NCBI GenBank assembly: GCA_031254095.1
Contig: JAIRVC010000270.1
Location: forward strand, 1 to 9,990
Origin: Acidobacteriota bacterium
GTDB lineage: Bacteria; Acidobacteriota; UBA6911
Length of the DNA stretch: 9,990 bases
Direction of reading: 5' to 3'
Below, one piece after another: positions 1 through 7,306 of the stretch. A program made the translations under genes and the position numbers. The notes below the pieces were generated by a model. It was not told the DNA's origin. It saw nothing but the letters and a program-made list of their open reading frames with translations, and ran no database searches. Positions within the stretch are counted from its first letter, which is position 1; each line of letters opens with the position of its first letter.

Positions 1-306
1 ATTCTCGACGGACTTGGAGTAGGAAATATGTTTTCCATCATACTCGGCGGCGACAGCGTCGAGCGGCGCAAACCGGCGCCCGACGCGCTTTTTAAAGCAA
101 TGGAATTCTGCCGCGCGGAGCCCGGGGAAACGGTCATGATAGGCGACAGCCTTACGGACATTGAAGCCGGCAAGGCGGCCAATACCCTTACCTGCGCCAT
201 TACGGGCGGATTCCGGCCTGACGAGGAATTGCTCGCATCCGGTTGCGATGTACTGATTTCCAGCCTGATACAGCTCGTTGATCATTTCGAACCGGCGGGC
301 AGGTAA
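1..306 (+). CDS. HAD-family hydrolase, phosphoglycolate phosphatase-like (C-terminal part)
   Basis: This is the 3' part of a gene that begins left of the window. The frame is open from base 1 and ends in TAA at 304-306, so the ATG at 28 is internal. The visible 101 residues hold the second half of a HAD core. RRKPAP carries the lysine of motif III, and GDSLTDIEAG carries the two acidic residues of motif IV that bind Mg2+. The alanine/glycine-rich ending 'GGFRPDEELLASGCDVLISSLIQL' type pattern (split here only for description) matches the C-terminus of Gph-like phosphatases, where the domain closes on a predicted helix. Such enzymes remove phosphate from small metabolites such as 2-phosphoglycolate; the substrate cannot be read from this fragment because the nucleophile motif DxDx(T/V) and the cap domain lie outside. 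Codons are GC-rich, unlike the next gene downstream, and a GC hairpin follows 11 bases after the stop. Family assignment is firm; the exact enzyme is not. Confidence 0.85.
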   Translation: MLDGLGVGNMFSIILGGDSVERRKPAPDALFKAMEFCRAEPGETVMIGDSLTDIEAGKAANTLTCAITGGFRPDEELLASGCDVLISSLIQLVDHFEPAGR

Positions 307-317
307 TGAACGAAGCA

Positions 318-335
318 GGCCGCCGTAAGGCGGCC
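318..335 (+). terminator. GC-rich stem-loop after the HAD gene (possible terminator)
   Basis: The arms GGCCGCC (318-324) and GGCGGCC (329-335) form a perfect 7-bp all-GC stem closed by GTAA, which as RNA is a GNRA-type tetraloop. It starts 11 bases after the HAD stop codon. Position and stability suit a transcription end or an RNA-stabilising hairpin. No T-run follows, however: the heptad repeat begins directly at the stem's foot. A classic intrinsic terminator is therefore not demonstrated. Confidence 0.4.
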
Positions 336-365
336 AGTGGTCAGTGGTTAGCGATCAGTGGTCAG
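336..365 (+). repeat. Heptanucleotide tandem repeat (AGTGGTC)
   Basis: Four 7-base units run head to tail: AGTGGTC, AGTGGTT, AGCGATC, AGTGGTC, followed by a partial AG. Units 1 and 4 are identical, unit 2 differs at one base and unit 3 at two. A related array lies on the other strand at 9120-9140. The array abuts the GC hairpin at 318-335. The rest of the spacer to 436 holds an AT-rich leader with a TAAAAT (402-407) but no convincing -35 box at normal spacing, and the ribosome binding site of the next gene. Confidence 0.75.
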
Positions 366-420
366 AAAAAATCGCTGTGAACCATCTTTGGGGTAACTTC
401 TTAAAATAAAGTTATTGGTA

Positions 421-429
421 AGGGAAAGG
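421..429 (+). promoter_or_regulatory. Ribosome binding site of the giant glycosyltransferase gene
   Basis: AGGGAAAGG, purine-rich with two Shine-Dalgarno-like cores, ends 7 bases before the ATG at 437. It supports that ATG as the start. Confidence 0.6.
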
Positions 430-436
430 CATTTTA

Positions 437-3400
437 ATGACAGAGAATATTATTGCTGAAAATAATCATTTCATTCCCAAAATATCCGTAATCATTTCTG
501 TTTATAATGTTGAAAAATATTTACGTCAATGCCTCGACAGCGTCGTCAACCAAACTTTGAAAGAAATGGAAATTATCTGCGTCAATGACGGTTCGCCCGA
601 TGGTTCGCTTGAAATATTGAAAGAATACGCGGAGAAGGACAAGCGGATCATCACAATAAATCAGGAAAACGAAGGCGCCGGCGCCGCGAGAAACGCGGGG
701 CTTGATGCCGCGAAGGGCGAATATTTGTATTTTCTTGACGGCGACGACTGGATCGAACTCCACGCAATGGGAACCCTGTACAACAGAGCCGCGCCGGATG
801 ATCTCGACATATTAAAATTCGACAGGTTCAACTACAACGACGCCACGGGTGAAAGACAGCCTTACATATATTGTGACGGGCGTCAACTTCCGAACGTTTT
901 TTCAGCCAAAAGTGTGCCGGCCATATACGTGATAGCCAGTTCTACTGCATGGAATAAACTGTACAAACGTTCATTTATCAAGGAAAAAAACATAAGGTTT
1001 CAAAATCTGAAAACCTGCAACGACATTTATTTTGCGTTCATGGCCATTGCGTCGGCGGATAGAGTTTCAGTAGTAAACGAGCCGCTTGTCACATGGAGAT
1101 CAAATCACACCCAAAGTATCACGGCCAGCAGGGGCTCGCACTGGGAATGTATATTTGCCGCTTATGACAGCCTGCGGAACGATTTAAATGACAGGTTTAT
1201 TAAAAGCCCGGAACTGGAAGAATCATTCGATGAAAAAATGGCCTGTCATTTCAGCGTTGAATATTACTACGCGGTCGAAAAAGACAAATTCATGAATACG
1301 GCGAAGCAAATACTTTCGGAAAAATGTTTGTTAAAGTTTAATGAAATCATTTCCGAAAATGTCGTTATCCTGCAGGAACTTGAAGTTATAGAAAAATTTT
1401 TGATTGAATCGCCGGAAGAAGAAATAAAAGAAGCGGCAAATTATATCGTTGAGCGGGTGAAGTTAAACTTTGAAAGAATGCAAAACACAATTGCGGCGGT
1501 TCTTGCTCCCAGATTTTTAGCGGTGTTCAACAGGGTCAAGGGATATTTGGAGCAGCCGCAACCTGCGATAAACAGGCCAACGCAAGAGCAAATCAGACAA
1601 TTTTTTGACAACAAAAAGCAGGAAACGCTTGCAAAAATTGCCCTAATCAAGCCGCTTGAAGATAGAAATTCTCCGAAATACATTGTTTCGCTGACTTCTT
1701 ATGGGAAACGACTGGCGGATACTGCCCCTTACGCGATAATTACGCTTTTTAATCAAAGCGTAAAGCCGGACAAAATTATTTTGTGGGTCGCGCATAACGA
1801 TAAGGAAAACGTCCCGGCTGTTTTGAAACAATTAACGGAAAAAGGGCTCGAAATTCGTTTTTGTGAAGATTTAAAATCATACAAAAAACTTATTCCGGCA
1901 TTGCTGGAATTTCCAGAAGATTACATAATTACTGCCGATGACGACGTTTATTACCCGCAAAACTGGCTTGAGCAGTTAATCTTTGAACACAGCAAAAATC
2001 CGAAAAAAATTATTTGCCATCGCGCCCATGGAATAAAAGTCGATGAAAATCACAATCCGATTTCTTACAACAACTGGGACTTTTGCATTGAACCGGGCTT
2101 ATATTTCTCAAATGTTTATGCTTCAAGTGAGAAAAGCGCGCCACGACACCTGTTGGAATCGGTGTTCCCAACAGGTGTCGGAGGAGCATTATATCCCCCT
2201 TATTGTTTCTACAAAGAAATAACAAACAAAAAATTATTTACAAGGCTCGCCCCTAATGCCGATGACATCTGGTTCTGGGCCATGGCAGTAATAAATAAAG
2301 AATATTTTGGGAAAGAAAGCCCGTATATAGTTGTGCGTGACGGCTATTCGCAGAACTTACAGAATATTGAGCCTGAACAAACGCAGGGAGGAAATGCGCT
2401 TTGGAATTACAATTCTCAAGGCGGGAATGACGAACAGCTAAAAGCTGTAATTGAGCATTTTCCTCAGATCGGTAAAGTGTTGGGAAAAATTGCGCCATTT
2501 CAAAGCACAAACAAAGAACATTTTACGCCGAATGAAATAAAAAATGTTTATGAAGAAGTTTTATATTTGATACATATTTTTGCTTATTTCCTTGATTGTG
2601 AATATATTAAAAATAATAATTGCCTGAAAATATTGGATTATGCCTGCGGAGATGGTTATGGAAGTTATTTTATCGCTAATTCCTACCCGCAGTCCGAGGT
2701 TGTTGGCGCTGATATTGACAATGACGCTTTGGTGATCGCAGACAGCAAATATAATTTAACAAACTTGCAATTTAAACATATAGCCGAAATTAAGGGCAAG
2801 TTTGATTTCATATGCGCTCATCAGATAATCGAGCATGTTGATGACGTCAATTATTTTTTAAATACCCTCAAAAATTTACTGAACCCCGGTGGGGCTATTA
2901 TAATAAGCACTCCGCAGAGAGAATACCGACTGAACGATAATCAGGCGCCGTGGAGCTTTGGTCACAAAAGGGAATATACTAAAACGGAATTCGAAAATGA
3001 CGTTAAAAAGGTGTTTCCCCATGCTCAAATTTATCAGATGAGTGGAGATGAAGATCTGTTGCTGGTTGAGTATAATAGATGTTCCATGAGCAGGGAAGAC
3101 CGGAAAATTTACGGCGGAAGGATTCCAATGCAGTTTCAGTTGAACAGAACTTATAGTTTGGAAGATTTGTTTTTGCAATCCGAAACCACAAACGACAGCA
3201 TAAATCTATTTGCAATTATTTCTCCGGATAATCATTTTAAAAGCACTATTTATATTGCCGAACCGTCTCGCAATGGACTTATAGATTTTAATTCCGCCGA
3301 CTATTGGGAAAAAAGATACGCAACAGGCGGAAACAGCGGAGCGGGGAGCTATAATCGCCTTGCGCAATTTAAAGCGGAAATTCTCAACGATTTTGTTAAA

Positions 3401-4600
3401 AAATACTCCGTGAATTCGATAATAGAATTTGGTTGCGGGGATGGGAATCAGCTTTCTTTGGCGCAATATCCCCAATACATGGGGTTCGATGTCAGCCAAA
3501 CAGCTATAAATATCTGCAAAAATAAATTCGAAAGGGACGAAACAAAAGAATTTCGATTAGTAAATACTTTCAACGATGAAAAAGCGGAAGCAACCTTGTC
3601 GCTTGACGTAATTTATCATCTGATAGAAGACGATGTTTTTGAAAATTACATGAAAACGCTTTTTTGTGCAAGCACAAAATATGTAATAATTTACGCAAGT
3701 AATAAGGCCAGTGAGTACCGGGCGTTGCATGTGAAACACAGGAAATTCACGGATTGGATTGAATCAAACAAAAAGGATTGGGCTTTGTTGCAATTCATAC
3801 CAAATAAACATTCATCGAAAAATGACAGTGGCGATGACACTGATACAAGCTTTGCGGATTTTTATATTTTCGGGAACAAGAGCGTTGTTGAAAATGATAC
3901 TGTCAAAACCTTAGAAAATGATAAACATAAAACGAAACGATTTTGCCCGCTCTGTCAAAGAACTTCGACTTATTTCGCCCGATTTGGTTTAATCCCAAGA
4001 CGTGATGCTCTTTGCCCGCACTGCTGGTCACTTGAACGCCATCGCCTGGTTTGTCTTTTTCTTAAAGAGAAAACGGACTTTTTTACAAGAAAATCCAGAA
4101 AAATTCTTCATATTGCGCCAGAGTTTTGCATGGAAATGTTATTTAAAAACCATATAAAAGAAGAGGAATATATAAGCGCCGATCTTTATAACCCTCGCGC
4201 TAAGGTAAAAATGGATATTATGGATATCCGATATAAAGATGAAAGTTTTGATATTATTTTCTGCAGTCATGTATTGGAACATGTTTCTGATGATCGAAAA
4301 GCGATCAGGGAATTTTTTCGGGTTCTGACAAAAGGTGGTTGGGCTATATTAAATGTACCGATTATCAGAGAAAAAACTTATGAAGATCCAACTATTACCG
4401 ATCCCAAAGCGCGAGAAAAAGCATACGGGCAGAATGATCATGTTCGCGCTTATGGCATTGATTATGTTGATAGGTTGCAAGAAGCGGGCTTTTTGGTTGA
4501 AGTAACAGGCGCAAAGGATTTTTTAGATTCATTTGATATAGAAAAAATGGGGCTCGGCAATGGCGCGGCTGGCGAAGTTTATTTTTGTGTTAAACGGTAA
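437..4600 (+). CDS. Giant five-module protein: two glycosyltransferase-like and three methyltransferase-like modules
   Basis: The 1387-residue protein reads as five modules. (1) Residues 14-235 form a GT2 glycosyltransferase (GT-A fold): SVIISVYNVEKYL, the VNDGSPDGS loop and acidic DGDDW (101-105), the expected nucleotide-sugar/metal site. A mainly helical linker follows to about 405. (2) Residues 413-640 begin IVSLTSYGKR and carry TADDDVYY (D501-D503) and PTGVGG; they resemble a second GT-A-like transferase. (3) Residues 730-830 are a class I SAM methyltransferase with LDYACGDGYG and a later IIEH. (4) Residues 953-1095 are another, with IEFGCGDGNQ. (5) Residues 1168-1387 are a third, preceded by a zinc ribbon (C1170, C1173, C1193, C1196, then RHR) and with LHIAPE and VLEHVSDD. 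No signal peptide or membrane segment is evident, so it is probably cytoplasmic. Likely role (inference): adding and methylating sugars of a surface glycan. Sugars, acceptor and methylated atoms are unknown. Module borders are approximate. Confidence 0.85.
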   Translation: MTENIIAENNHFIPKISVIISVYNVEKYLRQCLDSVVNQTLKEMEIICVNDGSPDGSLEILKEYAEKDKRIITINQENEGAGAARNAGLDAAKGEYLYFLDGDDWIELHAMGTLYNRAAPDDLDILKFDRFNYNDATGERQPYIYCDGRQLPNVFSAKSVPAIYVIASSTAWNKLYKRSFIKEKNIRFQNLKTCNDIYFAFMAIASADRVSVVNEPLVTWRSNHTQSITASRGSHWECIFAAYDSLRNDLNDRFIKSPELEESFDEKMACHFSVEYYYAVEKDKFMNTAKQILSEKCLLKFNEIISENVVILQELEVIEKFLIESPEEEIKEAANYIVERVKLNFERMQNTIAAVLAPRFLAVFNRVKGYLEQPQPAINRPTQEQIRQFFDNKKQETLAKIALIKPLEDRNSPKYIVSLTSYGKRLADTAPYAIITLFNQSVKPDKIILWVAHNDKENVPAVLKQLTEKGLEIRFCEDLKSYKKLIPALLEFPEDYIITADDDVYYPQNWLEQLIFEHSKNPKKIICHRAHGIKVDENHNPISYNNWDFCIEPGLYFSNVYASSEKSAPRHLLESVFPTGVGGALYPPYCFYKEITNKKLFTRLAPNADDIWFWAMAVINKEYFGKESPYIVVRDGYSQNLQNIEPEQTQGGNALWNYNSQGGNDEQLKAVIEHFPQIGKVLGKIAPFQSTNKEHFTPNEIKNVYEEVLYLIHIFAYFLDCEYIKNNNCLKILDYACGDGYGSYFIANSYPQSEVVGADIDNDALVIADSKYNLTNLQFKHIAEIKGKFDFICAHQIIEHVDDVNYFLNTLKNLLNPGGAIIISTPQREYRLNDNQAPWSFGHKREYTKTEFENDVKKVFPHAQIYQMSGDEDLLLVEYNRCSMSREDRKIYGGRIPMQFQLNRTYSLEDLFLQSETTNDSINLFAIISPDNHFKSTIYIAEPSRNGLIDFNSADYWEKRYATGGNSGAGSYNRLAQFKAEILNDFVKKYSVNSIIEFGCGDGNQLSLAQYPQYMGFDVSQTAINICKNKFERDETKEFRLVNTFNDEKAEATLSLDVIYHLIEDDVFENYMKTLFCASTKYVIIYASNKASEYRALHVKHRKFTDWIESNKKDWALLQFIPNKHSSKNDSGDDTDTSFADFYIFGNKSVVENDTVKTLENDKHKTKRFCPLCQRTSTYFARFGLIPRRDALCPHCWSLERHRLVCLFLKEKTDFFTRKSRKILHIAPEFCMEMLFKNHIKEEEYISADLYNPRAKVKMDIMDIRYKDESFDIIFCSHVLEHVSDDRKAIREFFRVLTKGGWAILNVPIIREKTYEDPTITDPKAREKAYGQNDHVRAYGIDYVDRLQEAGFLVEVTGAKDFLDSFDIEKMGLGNGAAGEVYFCVKR
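2144..2180 (+). repeat. 13-bp perfect inverted repeat inside the coding sequence
   Basis: CGACACCTGTTGG (2144-2156) is the exact reverse complement of CCAACAGGTGTCG (2168-2180), separated by 11 bases. It lies in module 2 of the giant protein. The right arm encodes the start of the PTGVGG stretch and the left arm encodes the RHLL stretch. It would form a strong hairpin in the mRNA. No T-run follows, and the reading frame runs through it unbroken. Confidence 0.85.
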
Positions 4601-4728
4601 TGGCAAAGCCGGAAGGATTTGCCGGGAACGCCGAATGTGCGCCAGCGACAGGTTTAAATGCGCCGTTATATATGGGCTGCGGCGCGTCGTGAAAACCACG
4701 TCAATAAAAATTTGAAGAATATGTTTTA
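4601..4728 (+). other. GC-rich intergenic spacer between the two + strand glycosyltransferase genes
   Basis: The 128-base spacer has 35 G/C in the 60 bases 4621-4680 (58%), well above the genes on either side, reversing the usual pattern of AT-rich spacers. A 30-codon open frame starts at an ATG overlapping the giant gene's stop (TAATG, ATG at 4600) and ends in TGA at 4690-4692. It has no recognisable motif and is probably not a gene. A weak 6-bp inverted repeat (GGCAAA 4602-4607, TTTGCC 4618-4623) lacks a T-run. No clear promoter is seen. The bases before the next start (AAATTTGAAGAATATG type context) offer only a weak GAAG-like ribosome site. Confidence 0.5.
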
Positions 4729-5889
4729 ATGACGAATACGCTTGATAAAATAAAACCGGCAGTTTCTGTTATTATTCCAATATATAACGTTGAGCAATAT
4801 TTGCGGCAGTGTATGGATAGCGTGATAACTCAAACGCTGATAAATATTGAAATCATATGTATAAACGATGGCTCCCTGGATAATTGCCTGGAAATACTGC
4901 GGGAGTACGAAAAAAGAGATTCGAGAATTGTTGTTATTTCAAGAGAAAACCGCGGCGCTGGTTTTTCACGGAATGAAGGATTGAATATTGCTAATGGCGA
5001 ATTTGTAATATTCATGGATCCTGATGACTGGTATCCGTCTGAAAATAGCTTATTGGAATTGTATACTAACGCAAAGCTTAACAATGCTCTGGTGTGCGGC
5101 GGCTCGTTAAGTGCATATAAAAACGGAGAAACGCAATATCTGGAATACCCGTACGCATTTGCCAATGAAGGATTTATAGAATACGGCAAATATCAATATC
5201 CGTTCTTTTATCAGCGATTTCTGTTTAATAGAAATATGTTGACGGAAAACGACATATGCTTTCCGGAATATAAAAGGTTTCAGGATGCGCCTTTTATGAT
5301 AAAAGCAATGATTGCATCCGGTAAATTTTATGCTATAAAATCTTCTGTGTATACATACAGAGTTGACAATAAAGCCGTTAATTTCAGCGACGACACAATT
5401 GTCGACGTATTGAAGGGTTACATTGAATGCCTGAACATTTCCAAAGAAAATAATTTAATAAATTTACATATGTTTATTGCAAATTTATTAATAACTAATC
5501 ATTATCCCGTTGTAAAAAATCTGCACTCCTCTAATTTAAAAGTCCACAGTATGTTCATTGAAACGCTGCTCGCTATGGAATCCGGGATGCTGGGAATAGA
5601 TTCTGTGCCGCTTTGTTTATACAATTTTTTCCTCAATGATGTAAATTATGAAATTGAATCCAGCAGCGCAATGGATTTAGCGTCGATGGACGCGTTGCTT
5701 AAATGGCTGCGCTATATGGAGCACAAGATGCACGGAACACCGCCCTTTGATCAGCGCGTCCCGAGATTTAAGGCATATAAGTCCATATTTACTGCATACA
5801 AAAATATCCTTATGTCCAAAAATATCTACGATCCCGTCAAAGATAATTTTATGGAACTTGCGAAAAAACATCATATTCACTCATTATAG
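4729..5889 (+). CDS. GT2-family glycosyltransferase
   Basis: This 386-residue protein is a GT-A-fold glycosyltransferase. Residues 10-101 contain SVIIPIYNVEQYL, the INDGSLDN loop, the RGAGFSRNEGL helix and the acidic DPDDW (97-101), equivalent to the DxD-type site that holds the nucleotide-sugar diphosphate and metal. The C-terminal two thirds are less conserved and probably select the acceptor. About 56 of 92 residues in this part match module 1 of the giant protein by eye, so the two are close paralogues, and both starts share TTTTAATGAC. The ATG at 4729 is chosen because it puts the conserved beta strand right after a short N-terminus; its ribosome site is weak. The gene shares orientation with the giant gene and probably belongs to the same transcription unit. 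Its last 13 bases overlap the end of the convergent GT4 gene. Donor sugar and acceptor are unknown. Confidence 0.88.
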   Translation: MTNTLDKIKPAVSVIIPIYNVEQYLRQCMDSVITQTLINIEIICINDGSLDNCLEILREYEKRDSRIVVISRENRGAGFSRNEGLNIANGEFVIFMDPDDWYPSENSLLELYTNAKLNNALVCGGSLSAYKNGETQYLEYPYAFANEGFIEYGKYQYPFFYQRFLFNRNMLTENDICFPEYKRFQDAPFMIKAMIASGKFYAIKSSVYTYRVDNKAVNFSDDTIVDVLKGYIECLNISKENNLINLHMFIANLLITNHYPVVKNLHSSNLKVHSMFIETLLAMESGMLGIDSVPLCLYNFFLNDVNYEIESSSAMDLASMDALLKWLRYMEHKMHGTPPFDQRVPRFKAYKSIFTAYKNILMSKNIYDPVKDNFMELAKKHHIHSL

Positions 5890-7286
5890 AGGCCATACAA
5901 CATAAATTTTAATTTTTTTATATTGCGATTCCATTTAAAATATTTTTCGGAGTAAGCTGCCGTTTTAGGGATGTGCCTGTCAAATTCTTCTTTGTCCGAA
6001 TTTGAGCATAATTTTACAAGCGCATCAGACAAAGCGTTAATATCTCCCGATTTATATATGACGCCCAACTCGCCGTAATTTGTTATATCATCCGCCGGGT
6101 CAATATTTGAGGTGATGAATTTGCAGCCATGATGTAACGCTTCAACACAAACATTCGGAGCCGCTTCAACCCTTGATGTCAGGATAAAAATTTTGGCCTT
6201 TGCGTATTCGTCATATAATTTTGACTTATCTGTAATTTCGCCTGTAAATATTACGCTGCTCCTTAATTCCGGACGGGCATGGAAATATTTTTCAATGAAA
6301 TCATTAAATTTCGGCTCAATCGGGCCGGCAAGTTTCAAAATCCAGTCTTTTAACTTATTTGAAACTCCGGCAAACGCGATAAGCAGCTCCTCGCTGTTTT
6401 TTTGCCATGTGCCTATTCTGCCGACTGTTAAAATGACATTTTCTTTATAATTTGAATCCGCGATGATTTCAATATCTGTCGGATTATAAAAGGCGTTAGG
6501 AAGCCAGCGGCACGGGAAATTCACTTTCGGATTGCGGTTAAGTTCATCCCGCAAATATCTGCAGCTCGTAGCCAGAACATCGCACTGCTCTCCAAATTTT
6601 CTTATGTCAACGGCATCCCAGGGAATGCGCTTCATCCAGTCGCTATTCATATCAAGCATACAGTAAACTTTGCCGTCAGGGCGAAACTTACGGTAAGAAT
6701 TAAGATAAAGAAGCGTCGCCGGATACATTCCATAAAAAATTAAAGCGTCCATCCGCGTAAATTTTTTAAGCATGTGGCTGTAATATTGTTTTACATATTC
6801 CGCATACGCCATTTCGCGGTCATGCTCTAAATATTCCATTTTCAAATCTGGCAGAACTGATAAAAATGGGTAATCTTCCGGTTTTGTTCCGAAAAGCATA
6901 GTCGGGCGCGCGCCGAATTCTTTCGCAAGCAGATATACCGACAATCCTATTCCCTTTAGAAGATGCGCGTTTATCCATATCGGGTTTGTTGTTTCCGCTA
7001 CGGGAGATAAAGCGGGGGATAATACACATTTTGGCTTATCGGGGATTTTATCGTAGAAATCATCAGGCAGAGTATCAACTACCCGCTCTAATATTTTATC
7101 CCACCTGTCGCATACGATCGCTCTTATTTCGGCATTAATTCTGTTTATGTTTGATGTCGCGGATTTTGCCAATTCTCCATACAGTGAATAAAGCCCGGAA
7201 ACCGTTTCCCATGGCAAATGATCCAAATTTTCTATCAGAGGTTCGGACTCGGACAGAAGTTTGTCGAAACTCTGCAAATCCGTCAT
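5877..7286 (-). CDS. GT4-type (group 1) glycosyltransferase
   Basis: This is a 469-residue glycosyltransferase of the GT-B fold. The C-terminal nucleotide-sugar half spans about residues 283-430: it opens after LPNAFYNP (262-269), runs VILTVGRIGTWQKN and VIFTGEITDKSKLYDEY, and includes E374-AAPNVCV-E382, the EX7E pair of retaining group 1 transferases, followed by EALHHG. The N-terminal half is divergent and would hold the acceptor site, with an extra helical stretch in the first 80 residues. No export signal or membrane span is evident. An in-frame TTG at 7304 and an ATG at 7301 lie upstream, but the ATG at 7286 is preferred because GGGAG sits 6 bases before it and because the same leader precedes the next gene upstream. 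It lies 18 bases after the GT2-TPR gene, so the two are probably co-transcribed. It is AT-rich like the + strand glycan genes. Sugar and acceptor are unknown. Confidence 0.87.
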   Translation of the reverse strand: MTDLQSFDKLLSESEPLIENLDHLPWETVSGLYSLYGELAKSATSNINRINAEIRAIVCDRWDKILERVVDTLPDDFYDKIPDKPKCVLSPALSPVAETTNPIWINAHLLKGIGLSVYLLAKEFGARPTMLFGTKPEDYPFLSVLPDLKMEYLEHDREMAYAEYVKQYYSHMLKKFTRMDALIFYGMYPATLLYLNSYRKFRPDGKVYCMLDMNSDWMKRIPWDAVDIRKFGEQCDVLATSCRYLRDELNRNPKVNFPCRWLPNAFYNPTDIEIIADSNYKENVILTVGRIGTWQKNSEELLIAFAGVSNKLKDWILKLAGPIEPKFNDFIEKYFHARPELRSSVIFTGEITDKSKLYDEYAKAKIFILTSRVEAAPNVCVEALHHGCKFITSNIDPADDITNYGELGVIYKSGDINALSDALVKLCSNSDKEEFDRHIPKTAAYSEKYFKWNRNIKKLKFMLYGLYNE

Positions 7287-7306
7287 TTCATGCTCCCGCA
7301 TCAATC
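7284..7306 (-). promoter_or_regulatory. Initiation leader of the GT4 gene (copy 2 of a repeated leader)
   Basis: Read on the - strand this is GATTGATGCGGGAGCA followed by TGAA and the ATG at 7286. It contains a GGGAG Shine-Dalgarno core and overlaps the TGA stop of the preceding gene. It matches 19 of 23 bases of the leader at 8640-8662, which settles the start choice for both genes. Confidence 0.7.

Noticed and set aside
306..380. A short open frame starting at the TAATG after the HAD gene, ending near 380
   Set aside because: It runs through the hairpin and heptad repeat, has no motif and no ribosome site of its own; it is best explained as a chance frame.
4602..4623. Inverted repeat GGCAAA/TTTGCC as a terminator of the giant gene
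   Set aside because: Only 6 bp with a 10-base loop and no T-run; expected by chance.
5881..5930. T-rich run near the end of the + strand GT2 gene as an intrinsic terminator
   Set aside because: No stem of useful length precedes the T-run, and the bases are C-terminal coding sequence of the opposite gene.
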